Source: an uncultured Pelagibacteraceae bacterium
GTDB taxonomy: Bacteria; Pseudomonadota; Alphaproteobacteria; Pelagibacterales; Pelagibacteraceae
Assembly (NCBI GenBank): GCA_902576375.1
Contig: CACGUZ010000003.1
Location: 62,001-126,000 of the forward strand
DNA length: 64,000 bases
Direction of reading: 5' to 3'
Shown here: positions 1-9,275 of the stretch, one piece after another
How positions within the stretch are numbered: position 1 is the stretch's first letter
How the letters are laid out: each line of letters opens with the position of its first letter
Notes under the pieces: generated by a model
Database searches by the model: none
What the model saw: the letters and a program-made list of their open reading frames with translations, nothing else
What the model was told of the DNA's origin: nothing
Translations under genes and position numbers: made by a program

Positions 1-564
1 TGACAAATCTTGTTTTACTAAAACATCAAATAAATGTTGTGGATCAACTTTGCCTATATCTAAATCAGAAGCTATATCGAAATAAGATAATTCAGAAATT
101 TCTATTTTTTCATTCTTAAAATAATTAATAATCGATTGATTAATCTCGTCGGTATATGGAGTAAATATCGAAACTTTATCTATCTTTAAAGTTTTAAGAG
201 CATTTATAGCAGACGTAATAGGTGTTGTTACTTTTGTATTAGGTTTTGCTAAATTTACTTTTTCAAAGATTGATTGGTAGCCTGCAGCAATAGTTCCTGA
301 TGTGCATCCATAAGCAACACAATCTAATTTTTGATCTGGTAAAATATTTTTGGTTACTTCGGGAATATCATCTGCCATCTTTTTCAAAGTTTCATTAGTA
401 AGAGGATTGTAACAATTTATTCTATTTGAATATAAATCTATATCTTTCCCATAAATTATATCGTTAAAATCTTTTTCAATTCTAAAATCACTAGCTAAAG
501 TTATCAAACCTATTCTTGGATTATTTTTTTTAATAAATTTTGGCTCTATCTTATTCAGTTTCAT
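1..564 (-). CDS. Asp/Glu racemase-superfamily protein (EutA/maleate isomerase-like), 3' end missing
   Basis: Reading the minus strand from the ATG at 564 gives 188 codons without a stop up to base 1, so the C-terminus lies outside the window. A YGCTSGT motif near residue 97 matches the first catalytic cysteine of the Asp/Glu/hydantoin racemase superfamily, in particular the maleate isomerase, arylmalonate decarboxylase and EutA branch. The substrate cannot be told from this part. Its ATG overlaps the panB stop as ATGA, so it is probably translated with panB. The family call is fairly sure, the specific function is not. Confidence 0.7.
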   Translation of the reverse strand, partial: MKLNKIEPKFIKKNNPRIGLITLASDFRIEKDFNDIIYGKDIDLYSNRINCYNPLTNETLKKMADDIPEVTKNILPDQKLDCVAYGCTSGTIAAGYQSIFEKVNLAKPNTKVTTPITSAINALKTLKIDKVSIFTPYTDEINQSIINYFKNEKIEISELSYFDIASDLDIGKVDPQHLFDVLVKQDLS

Positions 565-1340
565 TTTGAAAAAGAATGTTTGGCTTTAGGAAATTGTTTT
601 TTTAGTACTTCAGATTTAAATTTTTTCACACCATTTTCGATCAACTTTGTTATATCAACAAATTTTTTAACAAATCTTAATTTACTTTGACTTAATCCTG
701 TTAAGTCATCAATGACTAAAACTTGACCGTCACAATTGACTGAAGAACCAATTCCTATTGTTGGAATTTTTATATGATTTGAAATTTTCTTCGATAACTT
801 TGTTTCTACACATTCTAATACAATCGAAAAAACTCCAGCATTTTCTAAAAGTTTAGTGTCTTTAATTAATCTCTCACTTTCCTTTAGTTTTTTCCCTTTA
901 AAGGTAAATTTTTTATCTGTCTGAGGTAATATTCCAACATGTCCCATAACTGGTATTTTATTTTTAATTAATGTTTTAACGATAGGAATTATCTTTTTTC
1001 CCCCTTCTAACTTAACAGCATCACATTTGGTTTCTTTCATAACTAATTTTGAATTCTTTAAAGCTTCGCTTGGATTTCGATATGTATTATAAGGCATATC
1101 AACAACCATTAATGATTTCTTAATGCCAAGTCTGACACTTTTAGAATGATTAATCATGGTCTCTAAAGTCACTTGCTTAGTGGACTTAAAATTATACAAA
1201 ACTGATCCTAATGAGTCTCCAACCAATACTAAATCACAATGTTTATCAAGGATTGCGGCAACATTTTTAGAGTATGCCGTAAGACAAATAATTTTTGATT
1301 TATTCTTTTTATTAAGAATTTTTTTAATCTTTTTATTCAT
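561..1340 (-). CDS. panB: 3-methyl-2-oxobutanoate hydroxymethyltransferase
   Basis: Catalyses the first committed step of pantothenate synthesis, transferring a hydroxymethyl group from methylene-tetrahydrofolate to 2-oxoisovalerate in the cytosol. The 259 residues match the family length. Visible motifs are GDSLG (41-45) and DMP (81-83), which carry the metal-binding aspartates, LEGG (111-114), and GHVGILPQ (133-140). The ATG directly abuts the guaA stop and the stop overlaps the next start as ATGA, so it sits inside a minus-strand operon. No panC or panD is in the window. Confidence 0.95.
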   Translation of the reverse strand: MNKKIKKILNKKNKSKIICLTAYSKNVAAILDKHCDLVLVGDSLGSVLYNFKSTKQVTLETMINHSKSVRLGIKKSLMVVDMPYNTYRNPSEALKNSKLVMKETKCDAVKLEGGKKIIPIVKTLIKNKIPVMGHVGILPQTDKKFTFKGKKLKESERLIKDTKLLENAGVFSIVLECVETKLSKKISNHIKIPTIGIGSSVNCDGQVLVIDDLTGLSQSKLRFVKKFVDITKLIENGVKKFKSEVLKKQFPKAKHSFSK

Positions 1341-2903
1341 TTACTCTAATTCGATTGTGCTCGGTGGTTTCGAAGTTATATCGTAAACTACTCTATTAAT
1401 CCCTCTAATACTATTCACTATTTTATTTGAAATTTCTTGTATAAATGATTTTTTAAATTCATAAAAATCAGCTGTCATACCATCTTCAGATGTTATTGCT
1501 CTAAGCAAACACAAATACTCGTAAGTTCTATTATCACCCATCACGCCAACTGTTTTAACTGGGAGTAAAGCTGCATAAGCTTGCCAAATTTTATGATATA
1601 GGTTGTGATCTCTCAAAGCTTGAATAAAATAATGATCAGCCTCTTTTAAAATATTAATTTTTTCTTTAGTTATTATTCCTGGCATTCGGATTGCAAGTCC
1701 AGGTCCTGGAAAAGGATGACGAGAAATAATTTCTTTGCTTAAGTTTAGTTCTAACCCTAGTTTTCTAACCTCGTCTTTAAATAAAAATTTTAGTGGCTCA
1801 ACTAGTTTAAGTTTCATTTTTTTGGGTAGACCTCCAACATTATGGTGAGATTTAATTTTCGATGTTTGACTACCAGTAACTGATTTACTTTCTATTAAGT
1901 CAGGGTAAAGAGTTCCTTGAGCCAAAAATTTTACATTTTTAATTTTTTTGGCATAACGCTCAAATATTTTTATAAATAAGTTTCCTATTATCTTTCTTTT
2001 CTTTTCAGGATCTGAAATATTTGATAATTTTCTTAAAAACTCTTTCTCAGCATTCACGTATTTAAGATTAATCTTTAATTTTTTTTTAAATGTTGCAACA
2101 ACTTGTTTTTCCTCATTCTTTCTTAAGAGCCCGGTGTTAACAAAAATACAGTGTAAATTTTTACCAATGGCTTTATTTAATAATTGCGCAACTACACTAC
2201 TATCTACTCCCCCTGATAAAGCACAAATGACTTTATTATTTCCTACCATTTGTCTTGCATCTTTTATCAATTTTATTTTTTGATCTTTAGAAGACCAATT
2301 TTTTCTCATTTTACATATTAAGAATATAAAATTACTTATTAGTTTTTTTCCATTTTCTGTGTGGGTCACCTCTGGATGAAATTGGACTCCATAATAATTT
2401 TTAAATTTATTTTCAACTACTGCAAATTTAGAATTCTGGCTTGAGGCAATTACTTTAAAATTTTTGGGTAATTTTGAAACTTGATCAGCGTGACTCATCC
2501 AAACTTTAATTGACTTTTTTTTCTTAAATAAATTTTTAATTAAAAGACTATTATTTTTTTTTGTAATATTAGCTAAACCAAACTCTCTATGTTTAGATTG
2601 TTTCACTTTTCCACCATTTAATTTAGATATTATTTGATGCCCAAAACAAATGCCTAAAACTGGAACGTCTTTTTGAATTATCTTTTTATCAAAGGAGTAT
2701 TTATTAATTTGATAAACATTTAAAGGACCACCAGATAAAATAATACCTTTGATCGTGTGATTGATATTTTTACTTTTAATTTTTTTGTGACTTACTATCT
2801 CAGAAAATATTCCTAATTCTCTAACTCGTCTTGCTATTAACTGTGTAAATTGTGAACCAAAATCAACAATTAAAATCTTATTCAAATTTTGATCAAGACT
2901 CAT
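1341..2903 (-). CDS. guaA: GMP synthase (glutamine-hydrolysing)
   Basis: Converts XMP to GMP with ATP and glutamine, the last step of guanine nucleotide synthesis. Full length at 520 residues. The N-terminal class I glutamine amidotransferase domain has GICFGHQ with nucleophile Cys86 and the FHPEV motif with His176 and Glu178. The ATP pyrophosphatase domain has the PP-loop LSGGVDSS (229-236), followed by the C-terminal dimerisation domain. It lies downstream of guaB with one small TPR gene between them, so both guanine-specific steps are probably co-transcribed. The start overlaps the TPR gene by 11 bp. Confidence 0.97.
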   Translation of the reverse strand: MSLDQNLNKILIVDFGSQFTQLIARRVRELGIFSEIVSHKKIKSKNINHTIKGIILSGGPLNVYQINKYSFDKKIIQKDVPVLGICFGHQIISKLNGGKVKQSKHREFGLANITKKNNSLLIKNLFKKKKSIKVWMSHADQVSKLPKNFKVIASSQNSKFAVVENKFKNYYGVQFHPEVTHTENGKKLISNFIFLICKMRKNWSSKDQKIKLIKDARQMVGNNKVICALSGGVDSSVVAQLLNKAIGKNLHCIFVNTGLLRKNEEKQVVATFKKKLKINLKYVNAEKEFLRKLSNISDPEKKRKIIGNLFIKIFERYAKKIKNVKFLAQGTLYPDLIESKSVTGSQTSKIKSHHNVGGLPKKMKLKLVEPLKFLFKDEVRKLGLELNLSKEIISRHPFPGPGLAIRMPGIITKEKINILKEADHYFIQALRDHNLYHKIWQAYAALLPVKTVGVMGDNRTYEYLCLLRAITSEDGMTADFYEFKKSFIQEISNKIVNSIRGINRVVYDITSKPPSTIELE

Positions 2904-3330
2904 TTTTTGGTTCTAAGTTTGCTAAAGACTCTAAGATACTTTTATTCTCATCACATAAATTTTTGCAAACTTTGATAAAGTCTTCTGAAAGACTTTTTAC
3001 CTTCGAGTAGTTTGATTTTTCTAATGCTATTTTCATCAACATTAATATTGCTTCTTCATTATTTGGTTCAATCAATAAAGTTGCCTCTAAATTTTTTTCC
3101 TCTTTCTTTTGATTTTTTTCCTGATTGTAAATTTTAGCTAAATATAAATATGAATTAGAGTGTTTTGGATTAAATACAATACTTCTTTCAAACATAAATC
3201 GAGCGTCTTCAAATTTTTTTTTATTATAAAGTTCTAAACCTTTATTGAAAAAATTTTCACTACCTAGCGAAAAATTAAAAACATTAATTAAGAAATAAAA
3301 AAAAACAGTTATTTTAAAGATTTTTGTCAT
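2893..3330 (-). CDS. small TPR-repeat protein, exported
   Basis: A 145-residue protein with a hydrophobic signal-peptide-like N-terminus (about residues 5-23) and then two or three tetratricopeptide-type helical pairs ([30 protein letters not shown] and a third after PNNEEA). It probably acts as a periplasmic scaffold, but the partner is unknown. It is wedged between guaB and guaA, sharing one base with guaB and 11 bp with guaA. This implies co-expression rather than a role in purine synthesis. The repeat assignment is by eye. Confidence 0.7.
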   Translation of the reverse strand: MTKIFKITVFFYFLINVFNFSLGSENFFNKGLELYNKKKFEDARFMFERSIVFNPKHSNSYLYLAKIYNQEKNQKKEEKNLEATLLIEPNNEEAILMLMKIALEKSNYSKVKSLSEDFIKVCKNLCDENKSILESLANLEPKNES

Positions 3331-4412
3331 TAGTATTTATTATCACTTTTAACTATATCAACATTATGGACCATACTTTCGTAAAAACCAGCTTTTGTTA
3401 TTTTAACAAATTGTGGTTTATCTCTTAGATATTTAATTTGTCTTGATCCTAAGTATCCCATAGATGATCTTAATCCACCAATTAATTTAAAAATTATATT
3501 ATCAACTTTGCCTTTATATTTTGCAAATCCTTCTACTCCTTCTGGCACATATTTAGACGAGTCCTTTTGCTTTGATTGAAAGTATCGATCTGCAGATCCT
3601 TTATTCATAGCACCAACTGAACCCATGCCTCTAAAATTTTTAAATAATTTACCATTTCTCCTAATTAATTTTCCTGGTGCCTCATCTGTCCCTGCAAATA
3701 ATGAACCAATCATAACTGCGTCTGCTCCAGCAGCGAATGCTTTTGCCAAATCACCTGAGTATTTTATCCCTCCATCAGAAATAATTTTTACATTCTTATT
3801 TTTTATTCCATTTCTAACTTCTAGTATTGCACTAAGTTGTGGGACACCAATACCTGCAACTAATCTTGTTGTGCATATTGATCCGGGTCCAATCCCAACT
3901 TTAATAACATCAACACCAAGCTTTAACAAAAATTTTGCTGCAGCAGGTGTAGCAATATTTCCAGCACAAAGAGCAGTTTTTTTGTCTTTTGTTTTTTTGA
4001 TAAACTTAATTATTTCTGAGACCTTTTTTGTATGTCCATGTGCAGTATCAACAACAATCATGTCAATTTTTTCTTTAAGTATTGCTTCTGCTCTTTTAAA
4101 TTCACTTGGTCCAGCCCCAACAGCTGCGCCCACTAAAAGTTTTTGTTTTTTTACTTTTTTAATTTCAAGAATTTGTTTTTTTATATCTAAATTTCTATGA
4201 ATAATTCCTATCCCACCTGCTTTTGCTATCGCGATAGCCATTTTACTTTCGGTAACAGTATCCATAGCTGAGGATAATAGAGGAATTTTTAATTTTAAAT
4301 AATTTGTAAGTTTAATGCTAGTGTCAACATCTGAGGGTAAGATCTCAGAATACTTAGGCATCAGAGTTACATCATCAAAGGTGAGTGCTTCTTTTATAGG
4401 AACCATGATCAT
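3330..4412 (-). CDS. guaB: IMP dehydrogenase lacking the CBS (Bateman) module
   Basis: Oxidises IMP to XMP with NAD+, the rate-limiting step of GMP synthesis. The TIM-barrel core is intact: GIGPGSICTTR with catalytic Cys180, SDGGI (212-216), RGMGS (261-265) and flap motif DRYFQ with Arg276-Tyr277, which separates IMPDH from GMP reductase. Canonical IMPDH is about 490 residues with two CBS domains between the HRN motif (72-74 here) and the LLVGAA strand. Here only about 18 residues separate them, so the CBS pair is absent, giving 360 residues. The ATG at 4412 is preferred because AGAGGA lies upstream at suitable spacing. Confidence 0.92.
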   Translation of the reverse strand: MIMVPIKEALTFDDVTLMPKYSEILPSDVDTSIKLTNYLKLKIPLLSSAMDTVTESKMAIAIAKAGGIGIIHRNLDIKKQILEIKKVKKQKLLVGAAVGAGPSEFKRAEAILKEKIDMIVVDTAHGHTKKVSEIIKFIKKTKDKKTALCAGNIATPAAAKFLLKLGVDVIKVGIGPGSICTTRLVAGIGVPQLSAILEVRNGIKNKNVKIISDGGIKYSGDLAKAFAAGADAVMIGSLFAGTDEAPGKLIRRNGKLFKNFRGMGSVGAMNKGSADRYFQSKQKDSSKYVPEGVEGFAKYKGKVDNIIFKLIGGLRSSMGYLGSRQIKYLRDKPQFVKITKAGFYESMVHNVDIVKSDNKY

Positions 4413-4443
4413 TTATATACGATTCCTCTAAAATTTAAAGAAA

Positions 4444-5055
4444 CTATCTAAGATTTTTACAAATTATAAAACTTTCTTTAGAATCTTTTCTACTAGATTT
4501 AGGTTTAAAAACCCTAACTTCTTTAAAAATTTTTTTTCCCAGTGCGACAATTTCATTAAAGGTACTACCCATAAATATTTTTGAAATAAAAAAACCTTTT
4601 TCTGAAATCACATCCTTTGAAAAAACCATTGCCTCTTTGCACAATTCACCAGTTTGAATTGAATCGATATTTTTTATCCCAGTAGTATTTACAGCCATAT
4701 CAGACATGACTACATCAGGTTTTTTTTTAAGGTATTCTTTAATTTGGTCTTGAGTATCAGCTGAAGTAAAGTCACCCTGAATTTGTAAAGTATTTTCTAT
4801 ATTTTCCATTTCTTTTAGATCAATAGAGATTATCTTTCCGCTCTTAACTACTTTTGCAACATACTGTGACCAGCTACCAGGAGCAGCTCCAATGTCTACA
4901 ACTGACATTCCACCTTTAAATATTTTAAATTTTTCATCTATCTCTTTTAGTTTATATGCAGACCTAGCTCGGTAACCATCAACCTTTGATTGACGTACAT
5001 AGGTATCCCGTCTTTGCTTATTAACCCAATTTTTTGAAATCTTATTTTTTTTCAA
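4444..5055 (-). CDS. rlmE: 23S rRNA (uridine2552-2'-O)-methyltransferase
   Basis: Methylates the ribose of U2552 in the A-loop of 23S rRNA, a late step of 50S maturation. The 203 residues match the FtsJ/RrmJ family. Residues 30-36 (ARSAYKL) supply catalytic Lys35, DIGAAPGSWSQ (54-64) binds SAM, SDM (118-120) gives the catalytic Asp119, and SKIF (158-161) gives Lys159. The start is a TTG preceded by AGGA five bases upstream; no ATG fits. It is the last core gene before the accessory island, which begins upstream of its start. Confidence 0.95.
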   Translation of the reverse strand: MKKNKISKNWVNKQRRDTYVRQSKVDGYRARSAYKLKEIDEKFKIFKGGMSVVDIGAAPGSWSQYVAKVVKSGKIISIDLKEMENIENTLQIQGDFTSADTQDQIKEYLKKKPDVVMSDMAVNTTGIKNIDSIQTGELCKEAMVFSKDVISEKGFFISKIFMGSTFNEIVALGKKIFKEVRVFKPKSSRKDSKESFIICKNLR

Positions 5056-5092
5056 TTCAATCCTGAAGAATAATCTCTTTGTACATCATCTA

Positions 5093-5341
5093 TCAGTGTT
5101 TGTGCCAATGTTCGTAATCATCATCTAATTTCAAATTACCCTCTATTTCCTCTGTTATCATTTTTGCAAAGCCTGTTAAGCCAAAGCTATCATTTAGTCG
5201 TTTTACTAATTCTTCTGCTTGTTGATGAGTTATTTTATTTTCAATAATAAAATCATCTATTTCTGCTCTAAATTTGTCACTGGCATTGGTATCCCATTTA
5301 AGAATTTGTTTAATTAAAATTTCTATTTTATTATCTGTCAT
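5093..5341 (-). CDS. hypothetical acidic protein, 82 aa
   Basis: Not recognised. A small, charged, probably all-helical protein, rich in Asp, Glu and Lys, ending DDYEHWHKH. It has no signal peptide or membrane segment. The start ATG overlaps the stop of the next gene upstream as ATGA, so it is translationally coupled to it. It is the promoter-distal member of the minus-strand island run. The coupling and clean reading frame support a real gene. Confidence 0.6.
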   Translation of the reverse strand: MTDNKIEILIKQILKWDTNASDKFRAEIDDFIIENKITHQQAEELVKRLNDSFGLTGFAKMITEEIEGNLKLDDDYEHWHKH

Positions 5342-5640
5342 TCTTCCATTCTTTTTTTTAATTCGTCTAAACTCCTTATGCTATTTTTAGCTAACAAATC
5401 TTCATCTTTCAAATCTTCTAAAAAATAATCACTGTCTTCAGCGTAAATCATATCTTCTAATTCTTCATATAAATTTTTTTCTAATTTAAGTGTATCTAAT
5501 ATGTCTAAAAATTCTTTTTTTGTGATTGGTGAATTCTGTATCACTTTGTCTATTTCGCCATCAATTTCTTCGACTTCTGTGTTTCTGATTGCTACCCAAT
5601 TTCTAATAAACTGTTTTTGATTTTCTGTTAAGTCTTTCAT
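5338..5640 (-). CDS. hypothetical acidic protein, 100 aa
   Basis: Not recognised. It is strongly acidic, especially in the second half (EDSDYFLEDLKDEDLL), with predicted helices and no membrane segment. The frame extends to a TTG at 5649, but the ATG at 5640 giving MKDLTENQ is the more natural start. Its stop overlaps the following start as ATGA. The acidity and pairing with another small acidic protein recall DNA-mimic or anti-restriction proteins, but no motif supports that specifically. Confidence 0.6.
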   Translation of the reverse strand: MKDLTENQKQFIRNWVAIRNTEVEEIDGEIDKVIQNSPITKKEFLDILDTLKLEKNLYEELEDMIYAEDSDYFLEDLKDEDLLAKNSIRSLDELKKRMEE

Positions 5641-5652
5641 TCTTTGCAAATA

Positions 5653-6081
5653 TTATATTTTTTTATCTCTTTCACCTATAGCACAAATTAAATCAATAAC
5701 AAAATTCCTATCTAGTTTAGTACAATCATCATTTTCTTCCTCTATATAATTAACGGGGTGAAAACTTTTATCAGATTTATCAAACCAGTAACTAACACAA
5801 CATTCTTCTTCGCGACGGTGCTTTAAAGCCCACGGGGTAAATTCATGTTCTTTAAATTCTTTAGTTAATGAGTCTTTATGAATAAATATCGCAAAACATA
5901 ATCTTTCTTTAATTGGTTCTCCATTATCATTTTCAGCATATCCATCAAAAATTATTTTCACTCCAAATGGAGCTTCACCAGTATTATCTCCAGGTTTTAG
6001 GTTACCGGTATCATTCATTGATGAAATATAATGTTTAAGCCAATTTTCAAGAATATGGGGATATTTTTCTACGTTTTTCAT
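5653..6081 (-). CDS. hypothetical protein, 142 aa
   Basis: Not recognised. A soluble protein with several aromatic and Cys/His residues (EECCVSYWFDKSDKSFH near residue 90-107) and no signal peptide or transmembrane segment. It is part of the minus-strand run of island hypotheticals, separated by 10-12 bp from each neighbour, so probably co-transcribed. Function unknown. Confidence 0.55.
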   Translation of the reverse strand: MKNVEKYPHILENWLKHYISSMNDTGNLKPGDNTGEAPFGVKIIFDGYAENDNGEPIKERLCFAIFIHKDSLTKEFKEHEFTPWALKHRREEECCVSYWFDKSDKSFHPVNYIEEENDDCTKLDRNFVIDLICAIGERDKKI

Positions 6082-6091
6082 AAAATAAAAA

Positions 6092-6862
6092 TTATTTAAT
6101 TAATTTTAAAATATCTGGATCATTCTTAAGGGATTTATCTAAGTATTTGTAAGCAATTGTATCATTCTTTATAGCCTCTATAACAATTTCTTTATCTTTT
6201 AATATATTTTGATCTGCAAAATATAATGTACTTCCACAATTCCTTACTATATCCAATATTTTTTTTTTGTTATCTTTATTTTGATCACTATTTAAATTTC
6301 CTGAAATAGTAATTTTATCTAATTCCCTTTTCCATACCTCATAATGAATAAATTTTTCTGTAAAATAATTAAGATCTGTATCTTCGTCATTTTTCCAAAG
6401 ATGATAATCTTTTAAAATCTCTAGGTAAATTTTACTTTCTTCTGCATTATTAATCATCAAATCATCACTCATATAATCCATCAGACCTTCCCAAGTAGTT
6501 GCAGTTTCTTCCATTAGAACTTTAATTTCATATTTGATATCATCATCGGATAAATCATTTTGTTTATTGTTTTCATTATCAAATGTAAGATTATCTAAGC
6601 TATCATAAAAATAATCATCTTTTAATTGACGTTCTTCTCTTCCGAATGGATGTAGTGGTCCATAAACTTCCTTTTCTAATTCACTCCAATATTCTTCATA
6701 AAAATTTTTCCATTTTTCTGTTGCAGTTTTAGAAAAAATATTATTTTCGATTAATGATCTAATTTGATTTTCTATACTTGAATCAACTTCGTTTATTTTA
6801 TCATTTGCCTCTTTTATATTTTGAAGAACCCTGTCAGTAAATTTTGATGTTGAAGCTGTCAT
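6092..6862 (-). CDS. hypothetical protein with C-terminal DUF4116-type repeat
   Basis: The first roughly 195 residues are acidic and unrecognised. The last 55 residues contain one to two copies of the same 25-residue repeat that dominates the gene at 7931 (KDKEIVIEAIKNDTIAYKYL followed by the start of a second copy). The frame is open to a TTG at 6880, but the ATG at 6862 (MTAST) has GAGGA 11 bases upstream and is preferred. It shares the repeat with two other island genes, so the three probably belong to one functional family. Confidence 0.6.
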   Translation of the reverse strand: MTASTSKFTDRVLQNIKEANDKINEVDSSIENQIRSLIENNIFSKTATEKWKNFYEEYWSELEKEVYGPLHPFGREERQLKDDYFYDSLDNLTFDNENNKQNDLSDDDIKYEIKVLMEETATTWEGLMDYMSDDLMINNAEESKIYLEILKDYHLWKNDEDTDLNYFTEKFIHYEVWKRELDKITISGNLNSDQNKDNKKKILDIVRNCGSTLYFADQNILKDKEIVIEAIKNDTIAYKYLDKSLKNDPDILKLIK

Positions 6863-6869
6863 TGTTAAT

Positions 6870-7412
6870 TTATTCCTCAACCTTTATTGGAGTTTGGTGA
6901 TACTCCTCTGTTTCAAAACTATAATTTAATTCATCAGCTATAGTATCAAGTGGAACCATATCATTTAGCATATTTTCAACTTTTGAAATTTCATTATCAT
7001 CTACTCCATTATGAAAAATCATACTTAAACTGCTTCCTCCACCAGTTGATCCTGCCCATAAATAATCAATATCTAAATCTAATTTATTCTCAATATTTCT
7101 GATATTATAAAAATTATTATAATCTTCATTATTATAAAAACTCTTTTCATTTTTGTCTTTGGAAATTGGTGTTAAGGAATTAATTGAACTGTTTATCAAA
7201 TTTTGTATTTCCGATATGTCATTGCAATCTTTAAATATTTTAACCTCATTAGAGTCAATAAATTCACGATCTATTCTTCCCCAATCTCTTTGAAAACTTA
7301 TCCATTTATTATGCTTTGCATCTTTATATTTATCATCTTTATGATATTCGGGATGAAGATCTATTAATGTTTCAACGACTAAATGTTGGGCTGGAATAAT
7401 TTTAAATTTCAT
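6870..7412 (-). CDS. hypothetical protein, 180 aa
   Basis: Not recognised. A soluble, acidic protein with a glycine/serine-rich stretch (WAGSTGGGSSLSM near residue 118-130) and no export signal. A TATTATAAT element lies directly upstream of the ATG, so it may have its own promoter and a very short or absent leader. It overlaps the extended frame of the next gene by 11 bp. Function unknown. Confidence 0.55.
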   Translation of the reverse strand: MKFKIIPAQHLVVETLIDLHPEYHKDDKYKDAKHNKWISFQRDWGRIDREFIDSNEVKIFKDCNDISEIQNLINSSINSLTPISKDKNEKSFYNNEDYNNFYNIRNIENKLDLDIDYLWAGSTGGGSSLSMIFHNGVDDNEISKVENMLNDMVPLDTIADELNYSFETEEYHQTPIKVEE

Positions 7413-7440
7413 AAATTATAATACGTTCTTTTTGTGTATA

Positions 7441-7938
7441 TCATTTGATCTTTGAGTTAATGACTATAAAATATTCATCAATTACTTTGTCGTGGCCATC
7501 TTTATCAACTTCTAAATTTAAATAATTAATATACCAATGATTACCATCACAATATTCTTTTTTGTTTTCAAGATCTCCTATCCCTTCAAGGTCATTTTTA
7601 ACAACAAATGAACCATCCGGTATATTTCCTTCCTGATTGAAAAAACCCCAAGATTTTCCTAAAGTTATTGGATTTAGTGATGAGACTCCTTTTGATAATT
7701 GATTACAAAATTTATCAGTGAATAATTTCCACATTTTTGATGAAGGATCCCACAAATCATCATACGAAATTGGTAATTCAGTGTCACCATCTTGTTTCCC
7801 CCAAAAATAAAATTTTTTATCTTTAAGTTCGATACATGTCTCCACAGTCTCTGACTGATCGGGATTATAGGGAGTTATGTACTCTGACTTACAATTCTCA
7901 GGAATATATCCTATTACAAGACGTTGAAGACTAGTCAT
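7441..7938 (-). CDS. hypothetical protein, 165 aa
   Basis: Not recognised. A soluble protein rich in aromatic residues (FYFWGKQDGD, GKSWGFFNQEG), with no membrane segment. The frame is open to 7977, but the ATG at 7938 (MTSLQRLV) is the better start because it overlaps the stop of the DUF4116 gene by only 8 bp. The longer version would overlap by 47 bp. It is therefore probably co-translated with the repeat protein. Confidence 0.55.
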   Translation of the reverse strand: MTSLQRLVIGYIPENCKSEYITPYNPDQSETVETCIELKDKKFYFWGKQDGDTELPISYDDLWDPSSKMWKLFTDKFCNQLSKGVSSLNPITLGKSWGFFNQEGNIPDGSFVVKNDLEGIGDLENKKEYCDGNHWYINYLNLEVDKDGHDKVIDEYFIVINSKIK

Positions 7939-9268
7939 TATTTTCTTCTTTATTATTGTATGATGATCCTGGATCATTCAATATTTCTTCAACAAAATCT
8001 AATGCCATTTTAAAATCTGGGCTATAATGATTAAGAAAATAATTATCATCTTCACCAACAACACCTAATACACCAAAATGAATTGCAAAAGATTTAATTA
8101 CACTTTTTGTTATAACTTTATGGTCTAAACATAAACTAGAAATTGTTAAATTAGTTGTTAAGATTCTGTCATTTATATACATAGTTTCATCATTTTTTGT
8201 ATTGTTAAATTCTTCGACAATTTTTTTAGGATCTATTTTTTTTATTCCAAAAAAGTCTAGTGTTTTTGAAATCAATACTGCTGATTGATGAATATAATTC
8301 TCTTTGTTAAATTTTTTTAATTCTAGATCTGGTTTATCATTGACAAGATTAGGTAAATTTTTTTTTACAATTTTTTCAACTATGTCTTGATTTATTTTTA
8401 TCCACTCCAAAGAACGATCTTGCCACCAACCGCCACCTGTAATTCCAAAATGGTCACTATTTTCAAGTGCTAAATTGATAATTTCTTTATCATCAGCCAA
8501 TTTTGCTTTTGATCGTGATAAGCTATCTAAAACATTTACTCCTTTTTCATTTATCATTAATGATTTAATAAAATCTTTGTCTTCGTATAATGTTTTATCT
8601 GCATAATCAAATGCATCAATACTTCCATCTAAAGCTGCTTTAACAATTTCTTTATCCTTTTTAAAATTTTCAGCAACGCATTGAAGTGCACTTTGCAGTC
8701 CTAAAGTGCTTACAGCTTTTAAAACAATCTCTCGGTCATTTTTAAAACTTTCATCAAGATATTCAATTGCTGTTCCATCTCGTTTGACTGCTTCTATAAC
8801 AATATCCCTATCTTTTTTTAAATCTGGGTGAGCATATTCAATTGCTGTTCCATTTTGTTTGACTGCTTCTATAACAATATCCCTATCCTTTTTTAAATTT
8901 TCATCTGCATGTTGAAGTGCCCATCCACTATTTTTTACTGCAACTAAAACAATTTCTTTATCCTTTTTTAAAGTATCATGCGCATCCCCAAGAGCATCAC
9001 CATTGTTCTTACAAGCTGCAAGCACAATTTCTTTATCTTTTTTTAAATTTTCATCTGCACGATTTAAACAAATGCCATCTTTCGTAACGGCAATTAAAAT
9101 TAGATCTCTATCTTTATAAAATTTTTTGTCAGCATTCTGTAAGCCCCCCATACCAGATGTTTTAATAGCTTCTAAAACAACATCCCTATCTTTTTTGAAT
9201 TCTTCAGACAATGTTTCTAGTGCAAAACCATCTTCTTTTACAATTTCTAAAGCTTCTTTTTTATCCAT
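7931..9268 (-). CDS. DUF4116-type repeat protein, 445 aa
   Basis: Residues 1 to about 270 are ten to eleven tandem copies of a 25-residue repeat with consensus KDKEIVLEAVKxxGxALxYA followed by xxxLK. This is the pattern of DUF4116, a family of unknown function. The remaining roughly 170 residues are unlike the repeats and unrecognised. Two adjacent repeats (about 8761-8900) are nearly identical at DNA level with a 75 bp period, showing recent tandem duplication. Such solenoids usually bind proteins; a binding role here is inference. Cytoplasmic, with no signal peptide. Confidence 0.75.
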   Translation of the reverse strand: MDKKEALEIVKEDGFALETLSEEFKKDRDVVLEAIKTSGMGGLQNADKKFYKDRDLILIAVTKDGICLNRADENLKKDKEIVLAACKNNGDALGDAHDTLKKDKEIVLVAVKNSGWALQHADENLKKDRDIVIEAVKQNGTAIEYAHPDLKKDRDIVIEAVKRDGTAIEYLDESFKNDREIVLKAVSTLGLQSALQCVAENFKKDKEIVKAALDGSIDAFDYADKTLYEDKDFIKSLMINEKGVNVLDSLSRSKAKLADDKEIINLALENSDHFGITGGGWWQDRSLEWIKINQDIVEKIVKKNLPNLVNDKPDLELKKFNKENYIHQSAVLISKTLDFFGIKKIDPKKIVEEFNNTKNDETMYINDRILTTNLTISSLCLDHKVITKSVIKSFAIHFGVLGVVGEDDNYFLNHYSPDFKMALDFVEEILNDPGSSYNNKEENND

Positions 9269-9275
9269 TATGAAA

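Noticed and set aside
3625-4200. Long plus-strand open frame of 191 codons inside guaB
   Set aside because: It is fully antisense to conserved IMPDH catalytic sequence and its composition is what the reverse complement of that gene gives; no family features.
3330-4412. GMP reductase for the CBS-less enzyme
   Set aside because: The DRYFQ flap motif with Arg-Tyr and the EGVEG segment are those of IMP dehydrogenase.
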